Assembly: GCA_045105615.1 (NCBI GenBank)
Contig: JBGCDS010000042.1
Location: forward strand, 1 to 39,599
Direction: 5' to 3'
Length of the DNA stretch: 39,599 nt
From: UBA1858 sp045105615
GTDB lineage: Bacteria > Pseudomonadota > Gammaproteobacteria > UBA4575
Part shown: positions 13,583-22,443 of the stretch, piece by piece
Layout of the letters: every line of letters starts with the position of its first letter
Position numbering within the stretch: the stretch's first letter is position 1
Program-made: the position numbers and the translations under genes
Notes under the pieces: model-generated
What the model saw: the letters and a program-made list of their open reading frames with translations, nothing else
Database searches by the model: none
Told to the model about the DNA's origin: nothing

Positions 13583-15970
13583 GTGAAATTTAGTGAAAAT
13601 TGGTTACGTCAATGGGTGAATCCCAATGTATCAAGCGAAGAGCTTGGACATCAGCTAACTATGGCTGGTTTAGAGCTGGATGGTATTGAAGCTGCATCAG
13701 CAGATTTAACTGGTGTGATTGTCGCTAAGATTGAGTCAGCAGAACCTCATCCTGATGCGGATAAGTTACAAGTGTGCCAGGTTGACGTGGGCAATGGTGA
13801 GACTCGACAAATTGTATGTGGTGCTAAAAATGCGCGTGCAGGGCTAGTTACTGCATTAGCCACTGTGGGTTCTGAATTGCCGGGTGGCATCAAAATAAAA
13901 GCTGCTAAATTGCGCGGTGTGGAATCACTAGGAATGCTATGTGCTTCAACTGAGTTAGGTTTGGATGAAGAAGGTGATGGCATTCTTGAGCTGGACGATG
14001 CTTTAGCTATTGGGATTTCACTAGTGGATGCGTTGGATCTCAATGATCTAGTGTTTGATGTTGATCTCACGCCTAACCGTTCAGACTGCTTAAGTATTGA
14101 AGGTATTGCGCGTGAAACTTCGGCGCTTTATCAGCTGCCAATGAACACACCAGAGATAGCGAGAGTTGAATCGGATAACGATGATCAGTTCGCAATAGAT
14201 GTCGAAAGCCAAGAGATTTGTCCACGTTACTGTGGACGCGTACTGCGCGATGTTAATGCAGAAGCAAATACCCCGGTATGGATGAAAGAACGGCTACGTC
14301 GCGGTGGTATTCGCTGTATTAATATAATTGTCGATATCAGTAACTATGTGATGCTTGAGCTAGGGCAGCCAATGCATGCTTTTGATCTGGATAAGCTTAA
14401 CGATAAAGTTGTCGTGCGTATGGCTAACGCTGGTGAAAAGTTAGTCTTGCTAGATGGTAGAGAGGTATCGCTCAATAAAGATAATCTTGTGATTGCAGAT
14501 ACTAAACAAGCGCTAGCATTGGCAGGAGTAATGGGTGGGAATGATTCTGCTGTGCAGTTAACGACAAAAAATATATTTCTAGAATGTGCGTACTTTGATC
14601 CAATTGCAATTGCTGGGAAAGCGCGTGACTTTGGTTTGCATACAGAGTCATCACATCGATTTGAGCGTGGCGTTGACCCTGAATTAGCGACACGTGCGAT
14701 TGAGCGTGCTACTGAACTTATTAAAACTTATACCGGTGCTATGGTCGGTCCAGTTAGTGAGGTCACTAGCGTGCAATACTTGCCAGTATGTAATGATATC
14801 TCTTTGTCAATTCCTAAAGTTGTCAAAGTGCTAGGTATAGAGATAGATGCAGCTGAAGTGACGAGTATTTTGCAAGGCTTGCATTGCACAGTTAAGTCTT
14901 CAGACGATATTTGTGTTTTAGTCACAGCACCGAGTTATCGTTTTGATATTGAAGTCGATGTTGATTTGATTGAAGAGATAGCACGAATAAAAGGCTACGA
15001 TCAGTTTCCTACACAGGCGCTTTCTTCAAATGTTGCTATTTCTGCAGCCAAGAAAAAATCTGATGCTATATTTTCTCTGCAGGAGAATTTTTCTGCGCTA
15101 GGTTATAACGAGGCGGTGACATTTAGTTTTACAGAAGAAAAGTATTGTCATTTATTCTTTGATGGCGAGCCAAAACAATTAGCTAATCCCATATCAGCGG
15201 GCTTATCTAATATGCGTACTAGTGTTTGGCCGGGGTTATGTGAGGCTGCCAGCTATAATTTAAAACGCCAACACGCGAGCACAAAAATATTTGAGGTCGG
15301 AAGAAAGTATCTAACGTCTGCTGATGGCTTAGAGCAAACAGAAGTTATTGCGGGAGTCGCGGTAGGAGAAGCGAGCCCTAGGCAGTGGGGCGTAGCATCG
15401 AGATCGGTAGATTTTTATGATGTTAAAGGTGATCTAGATCAATTATTTGAGAAAATGAACTTAACAAGCCGGATAAGCTATCAAGCCCATAGTCAAAAAG
15501 GCCTGCATTCTGGCAAAACTGCGCGAATTCTAATAGATAATGAACCCGTTGGTATTATTGGTAGTTTGCACCCAAATGTGTTGAAACCATTAGGGCTGGC
15601 TAAGCGAGAAGTGGTCGTTTTCGAGCTGATAATGGATCAGAAGCTGCTTACGGTGCCGATTGATAAATTCCAAGCCTGGTCCAAATTTCCACAAGTAAGG
15701 CGCGATCTGTCGTTTACAGTAGCTGCTGAGACGCCTGCGCAGCATTTTCTGGATGAAATTTATGGCTTACAAATAAATGAGTTGCAAGATATAGTTGTAT
15801 TTTCAGTTTATCAGGGTGAAGGTGTGCCTTCTGGAACAAAAAGCGTGTCTTTAGGCTTGATTTTACAGGACTTTTCTAGCACTCTTACAGAACAACAAAT
15901 TGAACAAACCATGACAAACATCATTTCTCTTCTAGCAAGTAAATTTAACGCGGAGTTGAGAAGCACCTAA
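13583..15970 (+). CDS. pheT: phenylalanine-tRNA ligase beta subunit
   Basis: The beta chain binds tRNA-Phe and hydrolyses mischarged Tyr-tRNA-Phe. The 795 residues match E. coli. MKFSENWLRQWV starts the chain and an EMAP/OB tRNA-binding domain spans about 39-150 (ESAEPHPDADKLQVCQVDVG). The B3/B4 editing domain is in the 210-370 range (INIIVDISNYVMLELGQPMH), B5 is near 400-475, a catalytic-like core follows, and the C-terminal ferredoxin-fold anticodon-binding domain reads SKFPQVRRDLSFTV. The start is GTG with a weak GAGAG. ihfA begins 4 bp after the stop. Confidence 0.98.
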   Translation: MKFSENWLRQWVNPNVSSEELGHQLTMAGLELDGIEAASADLTGVIVAKIESAEPHPDADKLQVCQVDVGNGETRQIVCGAKNARAGLVTALATVGSELPGGIKIKAAKLRGVESLGMLCASTELGLDEEGDGILELDDALAIGISLVDALDLNDLVFDVDLTPNRSDCLSIEGIARETSALYQLPMNTPEIARVESDNDDQFAIDVESQEICPRYCGRVLRDVNAEANTPVWMKERLRRGGIRCINIIVDISNYVMLELGQPMHAFDLDKLNDKVVVRMANAGEKLVLLDGREVSLNKDNLVIADTKQALALAGVMGGNDSAVQLTTKNIFLECAYFDPIAIAGKARDFGLHTESSHRFERGVDPELATRAIERATELIKTYTGAMVGPVSEVTSVQYLPVCNDISLSIPKVVKVLGIEIDAAEVTSILQGLHCTVKSSDDICVLVTAPSYRFDIEVDVDLIEEIARIKGYDQFPTQALSSNVAISAAKKKSDAIFSLQENFSALGYNEAVTFSFTEEKYCHLFFDGEPKQLANPISAGLSNMRTSVWPGLCEAASYNLKRQHASTKIFEVGRKYLTSADGLEQTEVIAGVAVGEASPRQWGVASRSVDFYDVKGDLDQLFEKMNLTSRISYQAHSQKGLHSGKTARILIDNEPVGIIGSLHPNVLKPLGLAKREVVVFELIMDQKLLTVPIDKFQAWSKFPQVRRDLSFTVAAETPAQHFLDEIYGLQINELQDIVVFSVYQGEGVPSGTKSVSLGLILQDFSSTLTEQQIEQTMTNIISLLASKFNAELRST

Positions 15971-15974
15971 GACT

Positions 15975-16277
15975 ATGGCACTAACAAAAGCAAATATGGC
16001 TGAGAATTTATTTGAGGAGCTCGGCCTTAATAAAAGAGAAGCCAAGGAGTTGGTAGAGGTGTTCTTTGAAGAAGTTCGACTAGCGCTTGAAGAAGGCGAG
16101 GAAGTTAAGTTATCCGGATTCGGTAACTTTATCCTTCGCGATAAAAGCCAGCGACCCGGACGAAATCCAAAGACTGGAGAGGAAATACCCATAACAGCTC
16201 GGCGAGTGGTGACATTTCGTCCAGGGCAAAAACTAAAATCAAGGGTAGAAGAATATGCTGGAAGCCAGCAACAATAG
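15975..16277 (+). CDS. ihfA: integration host factor subunit alpha
   Basis: The 100-residue DNABII protein starts MALTKANMAENLFEELGLNK and carries EEGEEVKLSGFGNFILRDK. The DNA-intercalating arm is RPGRNPKTGEEIPI, and the C-terminus reads RRVVTFRPGQKLKSRVE. It dimerises with IhfB from 1946-2260 to bend DNA for recombination, replication control and transcription. It follows pheT by 4 bp, as in most gammaproteobacteria, so it is probably translated on the same mRNA. Its end overlaps the MerR-type gene by 23 bp. Confidence 0.98.
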   Translation: MALTKANMAENLFEELGLNKREAKELVEVFFEEVRLALEEGEEVKLSGFGNFILRDKSQRPGRNPKTGEEIPITARRVVTFRPGQKLKSRVEEYAGSQQQ

Positions 16278-16617
16278 CGAATTGCCTGCAATCCCAACCA
16301 AACGTTATTTTACGATTGGTGAGGTGAGCGAGCTATGTGACGTAAAACCTCATGTTCTACGTTACTGGGAACAAGAATTCCCAACTCTTAAGCCCGTTAA
16401 ACGACGTGGCAACCGCCGATACTATCAGCGCCACGATGTGGTTTTGATTCGTCAGATCCGAAGCCTTCTTTATGAGCAAGGCTATACGATTGGTGGAGCA
16501 AGACAGAAGTTAGCTGATCCTGCTGAAGAAACTGAAGTGTTAAGTTCAGATTCGCAGCAAGTCATCCAGCAGACTCGTGCTGAGTTAGAAGACCTTTTGC
16601 AATTTCTTACTCGCTAG
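16255..16617 (+). CDS. MerR-family transcriptional regulator next to ihfA
   Basis: A 120-residue one-domain regulator. The winged-helix DNA-binding region covers about residues 17-85. It starts RYFTIGEVSELCDVKPHVLR and continues YWEQEFP, RRGNRRYYQRHDVVLIRQI and LLYEQGYTIGGARQKL. The rest is a short helix likely used for dimerisation (QQTRAELEDLLQFL). No cysteine ligand site for metals is visible at the C-terminus, so it is not a classic metal sensor. The gene sits right behind ihfA in many gammaproteobacteria, where its targets are, to my knowledge, poorly defined. Its ATG lies inside ihfA, suggesting translational coupling. Confidence 0.92.
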   Translation: MLEASNNSELPAIPTKRYFTIGEVSELCDVKPHVLRYWEQEFPTLKPVKRRGNRRYYQRHDVVLIRQIRSLLYEQGYTIGGARQKLADPAEETEVLSSDSQQVIQQTRAELEDLLQFLTR

Positions 16618-16655
16618 CATCGCGCTAGATTTATCTCAAATCTGTAAAAGAAATT

Positions 16656-16732
16656 CGGGGTGTAGCGCAGCCTGGTAGCGCACCGCAATGGGGTTGCGGG
16701 GGTCGTAGGTTCAAATCCTATCACCCCGACCA
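16656..16732 (+). tRNA. tRNA-Pro (anticodon GGG)
   Basis: The 77-nt cloverleaf has the acceptor stem CGGGGTG / CACCCCG with discriminator A and encoded CCA. The D arm is GCGCAGCCTGGTAGCGC. The anticodon stem CCGCA / TGCGG encloses the loop ATGGGGT with anticodon GGG, and the T arm is GTAGG-TTCAAAT-CCTAT. The C1-G72 start pair and GTAGCGCAGCCTGG pattern are typical of bacterial proline tRNAs. A tRNA-Pro after the ihfA-merR pair is a familiar arrangement. Confidence 0.96.
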
Positions 16733-16767
16733 TGAACAAATTTCTCTTTTCTAGTCTATTCTTTAGA

Positions 16768-16821
16768 CAGTGGGCGTTAAAAGATCACCGTATATAGGTT
16801 TCGATATAGGTGATGCCACTG
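16768..16821. repeat. long interrupted hairpin between tRNA-Pro and lepB
   Basis: Three nested stems line up: CAGTGG (16768-16773) with CCACTG (16816-16821), ATCACC (16784-16789) with GGTGAT (16809-16814), and TATAT (16791-16795) with ATATA (16804-16808). The loop is 8 nt. No T-run follows. It could be a structured part of the lepB leader, a tRNA 3' trailer element or a small RNA. Confidence 0.55.
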
Positions 16822-16871
16822 TATCCTAGTACTATTCAAATTATTTCAATTCTTTAACTGTTATTCGTACT

Positions 16872-17705
16872 ATGAATGTTAATTTAGAACTGATACTAGT
16901 GATTGGTACATTAGTCACTGGGATAGTGGTGCTGTTAGATAGGTTGGTGCTTGCAGAAAAGCGACGTAAGCGCGTAATGAATGAGGCTTACGATGCTAAA
17001 TATGTCGAGGGAAATAGTTCTAAAACTCAACGTGAATATAAAGAGCCATGGTATATCGACTACTCACGCTCATTTTTTCCAGTACTGCTAATTGTACTGA
17101 TATTACGTTCGTTTATTGCTGAGCCTTTCCGTATCCCTTCAGGCTCTATGATGCCGACGTTATTACACGGCGATTTTATTTTAGTAAATAAGTTTACCTA
17201 TGGGCTGCGGTTACCTGTACTACATAATAAAGTGTGGGCGAATAAGCTGCCAGAAAGAGGTGATGTGGTTGTATTTCGTTATCCTGAAAACCCATCATTG
17301 GACTATATAAAAAGAGTTATAGGCTTGCCAGGTGATCGACTAGAATATCGGGATAAAACTGTTTACGTGAATGGCGCAGCCATGAGACAGGTAGATCTAG
17401 GTATTTATATCGGTAAGGGACGTGATGCTGCAATGTCAGGGGCAAATAAGAGGCAAGAAAATTTAAATCCAATTGATCACGAAATATTGATTAGCAATGG
17501 GAGGCTATCGATTGATAAATCATGGACAGTACCTGATGGGCATTACTTCGTCATGGGGGATAATCGTGATAATAGTAACGATAGTCGTGGTTGGGGCATG
17601 GTTCCAGAGCAAAATTTGGTGGGTAGAGCATTTATGATCTGGATGAATTGGGATATATCCGAAGGGCAATTTGCTTTTAAGCGAATTGGCAAGCAAATCA
17701 AGTGA
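16872..17705 (+). CDS. lepB: signal peptidase I
   Basis: Membrane protease that removes signal peptides of exported proteins. The 277-residue chain begins with a membrane segment (about 5-27) and a basic cytoplasmic loop. A second segment follows (FFPVLLIVLILRSFIA, about 68-83). The periplasmic catalytic domain comes next. The nucleophile is Ser92 in IPSGSMMPTL and the general base Lys147 in YIKRVIGLPGD; VMGDNRDNSNDSRGWG is the conserved box E. It starts at ATG 16872. lepA, the usual upstream partner, is not here; tRNA-Pro is. The next gene starts 10 bp after the stop. Confidence 0.97.
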   Translation: MNVNLELILVIGTLVTGIVVLLDRLVLAEKRRKRVMNEAYDAKYVEGNSSKTQREYKEPWYIDYSRSFFPVLLIVLILRSFIAEPFRIPSGSMMPTLLHGDFILVNKFTYGLRLPVLHNKVWANKLPERGDVVVFRYPENPSLDYIKRVIGLPGDRLEYRDKTVYVNGAAMRQVDLGIYIGKGRDAAMSGANKRQENLNPIDHEILISNGRLSIDKSWTVPDGHYFVMGDNRDNSNDSRGWGMVPEQNLVGRAFMIWMNWDISEGQFAFKRIGKQIK

Positions 17706-17715
17706 GGTAACTATT

Positions 17716-18129
17716 GTGAAATCAATAAACAAACAAACAGGCATGTCGACTATTGTGTTGATAGTGATCATTGCATTATTTGGCTATGCAGTATTTATTG
17801 GGCTTAAAATTACTCCAGCATATATGGAATACTTTTCAATTAAGTCAGCGGTTGATGGATTGGCGGATGAAATGAAAACGAGGCAAATTAGTAAGGCGCA
17901 GTATATGGAACTTATGAGAAGGCGCTTAGATATTAACTATGTGAATATCGATGGGCTTACTCCTAGCCGTGATGGGTGTGATAAATCCAAAAAAGAAGCT
18001 TTTCACTTTAAAACTGTTAAGAAAAGCACTGAATTTGGAGTTGAGTATGAGAAGCGAATACCGATGCTAGCCAATATCGATTTTCTAATAAGTTTTGACT
18101 ATATTCGCACAATCAAATCCCCTCAATAA
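17716..18129 (+). CDS. DUF4845-type membrane-anchored protein
   Basis: A protein of 137 residues with a short basic start, one N-terminal membrane helix (MSTIVLIVIIALFGYAVFIG) and a soluble domain outside or inside the membrane (orientation not clear). Small proteins of this kind lie between lepB and rnc in many gammaproteobacteria (DUF4845). I know of no assigned function. I chose GTG 17716 because GAGG lies 8 nt upstream; a longer in-frame start at 17671 would overlap lepB and has no site. The position suggests cotranscription with lepB and rnc. Confidence 0.82.
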   Translation: MKSINKQTGMSTIVLIVIIALFGYAVFIGLKITPAYMEYFSIKSAVDGLADEMKTRQISKAQYMELMRRRLDINYVNIDGLTPSRDGCDKSKKEAFHFKTVKKSTEFGVEYEKRIPMLANIDFLISFDYIRTIKSPQ

Positions 18130-18149
18130 TAGGCATCTTTTATTCTATA

Positions 18150-18812
18150 GTGGATGGTTTTAAGCAATTATCTGAAGAGATAACAACTTCTAAGTTGTTT
18201 AATTCAGCACTAACACATAGGAGTGCTGGGAAAGATAATAATGAACGTTTAGAGTTTTTAGGTGATGCGGTACTAGGGTTGGTGATTGCTAATCTGCTGT
18301 TCGAAAAATTTCCTGACTGTGATGAGGGTGACCTTAGTCGTCTACGTGCCCATCTGGTATGCAAACGCGCACTTGCAGAGCTGGCAAAAGAAGCTAAGTT
18401 AAGTGCATTATTAAAGTTGGGTGCTGGGGAAAAGAAAAGTGGCGGACATTTTCGTTCTTCAATATTGGCGGATTGTTTAGAAGCTATTATTGGTGCAGTG
18501 TATCTCCTTAAAGGATTTGATTTTACTTCAGAATTTATAAAGTCATTGTATGTGAAGCCATTGAGTAATCTTCCAGATATTAATGAACTTAAGGACCCAA
18601 AGACTCGGTTGCAAGAACATCTGCAATCAAGACAAATTGATGTGCCAGATTATGTTGTTCTGAAAGAATGGGGTGAAGGCAACAATAAACGATTCAGTGT
18701 TAAATGCATTATTCATGAGTTAGATGTTAATTCTGAGGGTGAAGAAAAGAGTAAGAAAAAAGCTGAACAGTTAGCAGCTAGTAATATGTTGCAAAAGTTG
18801 TTACAAAAATAG
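18150..18812 (+). CDS. rnc: ribonuclease III
   Basis: Double-strand-specific endoribonuclease that processes rRNA precursors and many mRNAs. The 220 residues carry the signature NERLEFLGDAVLG (residues 31-43). The second acidic catalytic patch is in ADCLEAIIGAVYL, and a C-terminal double-stranded RNA-binding domain spans about 150-218 (DPKTRLQEHLQSRQ...AEQLAASNML). The start is GTG at 18150 with a poor ribosome-binding site, about 20 bp after the upstream gene. era follows in 8 bp, as in E. coli. Confidence 0.97.
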   Translation: MDGFKQLSEEITTSKLFNSALTHRSAGKDNNERLEFLGDAVLGLVIANLLFEKFPDCDEGDLSRLRAHLVCKRALAELAKEAKLSALLKLGAGEKKSGGHFRSSILADCLEAIIGAVYLLKGFDFTSEFIKSLYVKPLSNLPDINELKDPKTRLQEHLQSRQIDVPDYVVLKEWGEGNNKRFSVKCIIHELDVNSEGEEKSKKKAEQLAASNMLQKLLQK

Positions 18813-18820
18813 CTATTCAT

Positions 18821-19702
18821 ATGGAAACTCGTTGTGGCTATGTAGCTATTATCGGTCGGCCTAATTCAGGCAAATCAACATTATTCAATCGACTGGTGGG
18901 AAAGAAGATATCGTCGACTAGCTTTAAGCCACAAACTACACGACATCGTATTGTGGGTGTGCAAACTGACACTAACGCGCAGTTTATTTTTGTCGACACA
19001 CCTGGTATTCATTTGGGAGGGAAGCGCTTACTTAATAGAGTGCTGAATAAGAATGCGCTAAATGTACTACATGATGTCCACTTGATCTTCTGGTTGATTG
19101 ATCGAGGCCAGTGGACGGATGAAGAAGATTATATAAAGCGGTCGCTAGAGAAAATAGAGTGCCCGGTAATATTAGTGATTAATAAAATCGATAAATTAGA
19201 ACGACGTGATGATCTTTTGATTATTTTGCAAAAACTGACATTGAAATATGATTTTGCAGAAATGATACCTGTGTCTGCAATGAAACAAGATAATATTGAT
19301 GATCTAATCGAATCTGGTAAACGCTATTTGCCTGAGTCTGAGTTTTTTTATCCAGATGAATATTTAACAGATAGAGATCAAAAGTTTATTGCTGCTGAAA
19401 CAATTAGAGAAGCAGCATTTATGTTTTTAGAGAAAGAACTGCCCTATGCCACGCATGTAGAGGTAGAGAAATATTCCGAAGAAGATGACCGGCTAGTAAT
19501 TTCAGCAGTCATTTGGATAGAGAAAGCTGGTCAGAAAGGTATTTTGATTGGGAAGAAAGGCGAGATGTTAAAGAAGATTGGTTCACGAGCTCGAAGCGCT
19601 ATTGAAAAAAACACTGAATTAAAAGTGCATTTAGAACTATGGGTGAAAGTGAAAAAAGATTGGCAAGATAATCCTCAGATTGTCGGTGAGTATGAATTGT
19701 AA
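18821..19702 (+). CDS. era: GTPase Era
   Basis: Essential GTPase that binds the 3' end of 16S rRNA during 30S maturation. The 293 residues show G1 GRPNSGKS (12-19), the switch I region PQTTRHRI, G3 DTPG (59-62) and G4 NKID (121-124). The C-terminal KH domain reads VISAVIWIEKAGQKGILIGK and continues KGEMLKKIGSRARSAIE. It is cotranscribed with rnc upstream and recO 5 bp downstream, the conserved rnc-era-recO unit. Confidence 0.98.
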   Translation: METRCGYVAIIGRPNSGKSTLFNRLVGKKISSTSFKPQTTRHRIVGVQTDTNAQFIFVDTPGIHLGGKRLLNRVLNKNALNVLHDVHLIFWLIDRGQWTDEEDYIKRSLEKIECPVILVINKIDKLERRDDLLIILQKLTLKYDFAEMIPVSAMKQDNIDDLIESGKRYLPESEFFYPDEYLTDRDQKFIAAETIREAAFMFLEKELPYATHVEVEKYSEEDDRLVISAVIWIEKAGQKGILIGKKGEMLKKIGSRARSAIEKNTELKVHLELWVKVKKDWQDNPQIVGEYEL

Positions 19703-19707
19703 CTAAT

Positions 19708-20400
19708 ATGATGCGTGTCGAGCTTGAGCCAGCATATGTGATGCATACTCGTCCTTACCGCGAGACGAGTATGATTGTGTATGCTTTAACAGAGCAGCAC
19801 GGTGTTGTGCACATGGTGTCTAGAGGCGCCAGAAAGAAAGGCAATAATAATCTTCAGCCGTTTACTAGGATGTACCTGTCATGGTCGGGCCGTGGTGATT
19901 TGATGTCTCTAACAAAAATTGAGCATGAGCATTCTCGCTATACAAATAACTTTCGTGCGCAGGTGCAATGTTTTTATCTGCATGAATTGATTTTGAAATT
20001 GATTCCTAAATTAAGTCCTGCGCCGGAGCTTTTCGACTTATATGAATCCACGCTGAATTCAATGATTAATAATCCATCCAATGAATACGTTTTGCGTAAT
20101 TTTGAGCTTCGACTACTGGCAATCATGGGGCATCCGTTACAACTCGGATACGATTATATAAACGATGAAGTAATACAGAATCAATTATTGTACCGTTATG
20201 ATCCCGATTTTGGACCAACAAAAATCAAGGGGAAGCAAACCCAGTGGAACGTAGTGACAGGTCGGTTATTAGCTGATTTAGAGCAAGGTGATTTAACTGA
20301 TGAAAGCTTGCCACAGGCTAAGATATTCCTTCGTGGTATTGTGAAGCATTATTTGCAAGGCAAGCCGTTAATGACTAGACGACTATTAAAGGTAAATTAA
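19708..20400 (+). CDS. recO: DNA repair protein RecO
   Basis: RecO loads RecA on SSB-coated single-stranded DNA with RecR. The 230-residue protein is close to the usual gammaproteobacterial size. An N-terminal OB fold (about 1-80) opens EPAYVMHTRPYRETSMIVYA and continues with VHMVSRGARKKG; a helical C-terminal domain follows. Two ATGs are adjacent at the start; the first is taken. pdxJ starts at the base after the stop codon, which suggests coupled translation. Confidence 0.94.
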   Translation: MMRVELEPAYVMHTRPYRETSMIVYALTEQHGVVHMVSRGARKKGNNNLQPFTRMYLSWSGRGDLMSLTKIEHEHSRYTNNFRAQVQCFYLHELILKLIPKLSPAPELFDLYESTLNSMINNPSNEYVLRNFELRLLAIMGHPLQLGYDYINDEVIQNQLLYRYDPDFGPTKIKGKQTQWNVVTGRLLADLEQGDLTDESLPQAKIFLRGIVKHYLQGKPLMTRRLLKVN

Positions 20401-21132
20401 GTGACAAATCGAGTAAAACTTGGCGTTAATTTAGATCATGTCGCGACATTGCGCCAGGCTAGAAATACTCCTTACCCAGATTTGATGGAAGCCATTCGTG
20501 TGTCGGAAGCTTGTGGGGCCGATGGTATTACTCTGCATTTGAGAGAGGATCGTAGACATATTCAAGATGACGATATTTATCAAGCGAGAGACGTTATCAC
20601 TACCAGTATGAATTTTGAAATGGCTGCTACCAGTGAGATGCAAAAAATCGCATTGAAAGTAAAGCCTGAGTACTGCTGTATTGTTCCAGAAAAAAGAGAA
20701 GAATTGACGACTGAAGGTGGTCTTGATGTGGCAGCGCATCGAGATAGGCTGTCAGATTTAGTGGCAGCGCTTAAAGAAGAAAATATTTTAGTATCACTGT
20801 TTATAGAGCCAAATTCATTGATTATTGATGTGGTTGCAGAAATTGGTGCGTCGATTATTGAAATTCATACAGGGCATTATGCGGATAAGCATGGTCAGCA
20901 ACAGCAACATGAGTTTGAGAGGATTAAAGATGCTGCTAAGCATGCGCTTGATCTAGGATTGACGGTGAATGCAGGACATGGACTGCATGTGGGTAACGTG
21001 AAACCTATTACTAATATCGTCGGGATCAATGAACTAAATATAGGTCATGCGATAGTCTCAGATTCATTATTTGTAGGTTTGGAACAGGCTATTCACAATA
21101 TGCGTCATGCAATGGATGGCGAATCTACATGA
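20401..21132 (+). CDS. pdxJ: pyridoxine 5'-phosphate synthase
   Basis: Condenses 3-amino-1-hydroxyacetone phosphate with 1-deoxyxylulose 5-phosphate to form pyridoxine 5'-phosphate, in the DXP-dependent B6 pathway. The 243 residues begin LGVNLDHVATLRQARNTPYP and include GADGITLHLREDRRHIQD, CCIVPEKREELTTEGGLDV, EIHTGHYA and the phosphate-binding NAGHGLHVGNV. The start is GTG, directly touching the recO stop. It overlaps acpS by ATGA at its end. The order recO-pdxJ-acpS is the E. coli one. Confidence 0.98.
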   Translation: MTNRVKLGVNLDHVATLRQARNTPYPDLMEAIRVSEACGADGITLHLREDRRHIQDDDIYQARDVITTSMNFEMAATSEMQKIALKVKPEYCCIVPEKREELTTEGGLDVAAHRDRLSDLVAALKEENILVSLFIEPNSLIIDVVAEIGASIIEIHTGHYADKHGQQQQHEFERIKDAAKHALDLGLTVNAGHGLHVGNVKPITNIVGINELNIGHAIVSDSLFVGLEQAIHNMRHAMDGEST

Positions 21133-21512
21133 TGTTGCTTGGTGCGGGAATTGATATTGTCGAAGTTGATCGCATAAAAGATATTATTGAGCATCGTGGT
21201 GATCGGTTTGCAGAAAAAATATTAAATGCCAAAGAAATGAAAGAATTAACTGGTGTGTCAAATCCAATTGCTTTTATTGCTAAGCGCTTTGCTGTTAAGG
21301 AGGCTGCGGCAAAAGCTTTGGGTACAGGAATAGGTAAGCAATTAAGTTTTACCGATATGTATGTTGAACATGACGAACTAGGTAAGCCGATGCTGAGATT
21401 CACACCGGAATGCATCGAACGATTAAATTTAAATGATAAACACTCATTATTAACCATTGCGGATGAGAGAGCCTATGCTGTTGCTCATGTGCTATTTTTT
21501 GCTAAAGAATAA
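21129..21512 (+). CDS. acpS: holo-[acyl-carrier-protein] synthase
   Basis: Transfers 4'-phosphopantetheine from CoA to acyl carrier protein, activating it for fatty acid synthesis. The 127 residues are typical of group I AcpS. The Mg-binding motif is GAGIDIVEVDRI near the start, and the second acidic site and CoA pocket is in FIAKRFAVKEAAAKALGTGI. Start at ATG 21129 overlaps the pdxJ stop (ATGA); a second ATG follows 3 bp later. cysM follows 6 bp after the stop. Confidence 0.97.
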   Translation: MMLLGAGIDIVEVDRIKDIIEHRGDRFAEKILNAKEMKELTGVSNPIAFIAKRFAVKEAAAKALGTGIGKQLSFTDMYVEHDELGKPMLRFTPECIERLNLNDKHSLLTIADERAYAVAHVLFFAKE

Positions 21513-21518
21513 TTGAAG

Positions 21519-22421
21519 ATGAATTATAAAACACTTGCGGATTTTGTTGGTAATACGCCATTAGTCAAACTACAGTATTTAAATCCTAATCCTAGCAATA
21601 CAATTTTGTTGAAGTTAGAAGGTAACAATCCAGCAGGTTCAGTAAAAGATCGCCCTGCATTGAATATGATTAATGCCGCACAAGAGCGTGGTGCTATTAA
21701 GCCGGGTGACACATTGATTGAGGCTACTAGTGGTAATACTGGTATAGCGCTTGCGATGGCGGCCGCTGTGCAGGGTTATAAAATGGTACTAGTAATGCCA
21801 GCGACGATGACAATAGAGCGGCGTGCGGCAATGTCAGCTTTTGGTGCAGAACTAGTGCTGGTGTCTGGTGAAGAGGGTATGGAAGGGGCGCGTGACTTGG
21901 CTTTAAAGATGCAAGAAGAAGGCAAAGGAATAGTGCTAGATCAATTCGCCAATCCAGATAACCCGATGTCGCACTATAAGACTACTGGTCCAGAAATATG
22001 GCGTGATACTGAAGGTGAGGTAACCCATTTTGTGAGTTCTATGGGGACTACTGGTACCATCATGGGAACGTCAAAATATTTAAAGGAAAAGAATTCTAAT
22101 ATACAGATAGTCGGTGTATACCCTGAAGATGGATCCCAAATTCCTGGAATCAGAAAATGGGAAAAGGAATATGAACCATCAATTTTTGACGAATCAAAAG
22201 TTGATCAAATTGAGTATGTGTCTCGTCAACAAGCTGATGATATGACGGTAAAGCTCGGGCAACAAGAAGGGGTATTCTGTGGCGTGTCTTCGGGAGGAAC
22301 GCTGTTGGCGGCATTGAGATTATCCGAGCGTGTTGAGAACGCAACGATTGTTAGTATTATTTGTGATCGTGGTGATCGTTATATATCAACAGGAATTTTT
22401 GATCCTGTTAAAGAATCTTAA
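21519..22421 (+). CDS. cysM: cysteine synthase B
   Basis: PLP-dependent O-acetylserine sulfhydrylase of the CysM group, which can use thiosulfate as well as sulfide. The 300 residues show GNTPLVKLQ near the start, the Schiff-base lysine K43 in EGNNPAGSVKDRPALNMI, and the substrate loop EATSGNTGIALAMAAA. The PLP-phosphate loop is SSMGTTGTIMGTSKYLKE. CysM rather than CysK is supported by the NNPAGSVKDRPALNMI form and short C-terminus. I start at ATG 21519; a TTG two codons earlier is also in frame. Confidence 0.94.
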   Translation: MNYKTLADFVGNTPLVKLQYLNPNPSNTILLKLEGNNPAGSVKDRPALNMINAAQERGAIKPGDTLIEATSGNTGIALAMAAAVQGYKMVLVMPATMTIERRAAMSAFGAELVLVSGEEGMEGARDLALKMQEEGKGIVLDQFANPDNPMSHYKTTGPEIWRDTEGEVTHFVSSMGTTGTIMGTSKYLKEKNSNIQIVGVYPEDGSQIPGIRKWEKEYEPSIFDESKVDQIEYVSRQQADDMTVKLGQQEGVFCGVSSGGTLLAALRLSERVENATIVSIICDRGDRYISTGIFDPVKES

Positions 22422-22443
22422 ATAAGTTTTTAGATAAAATTGT

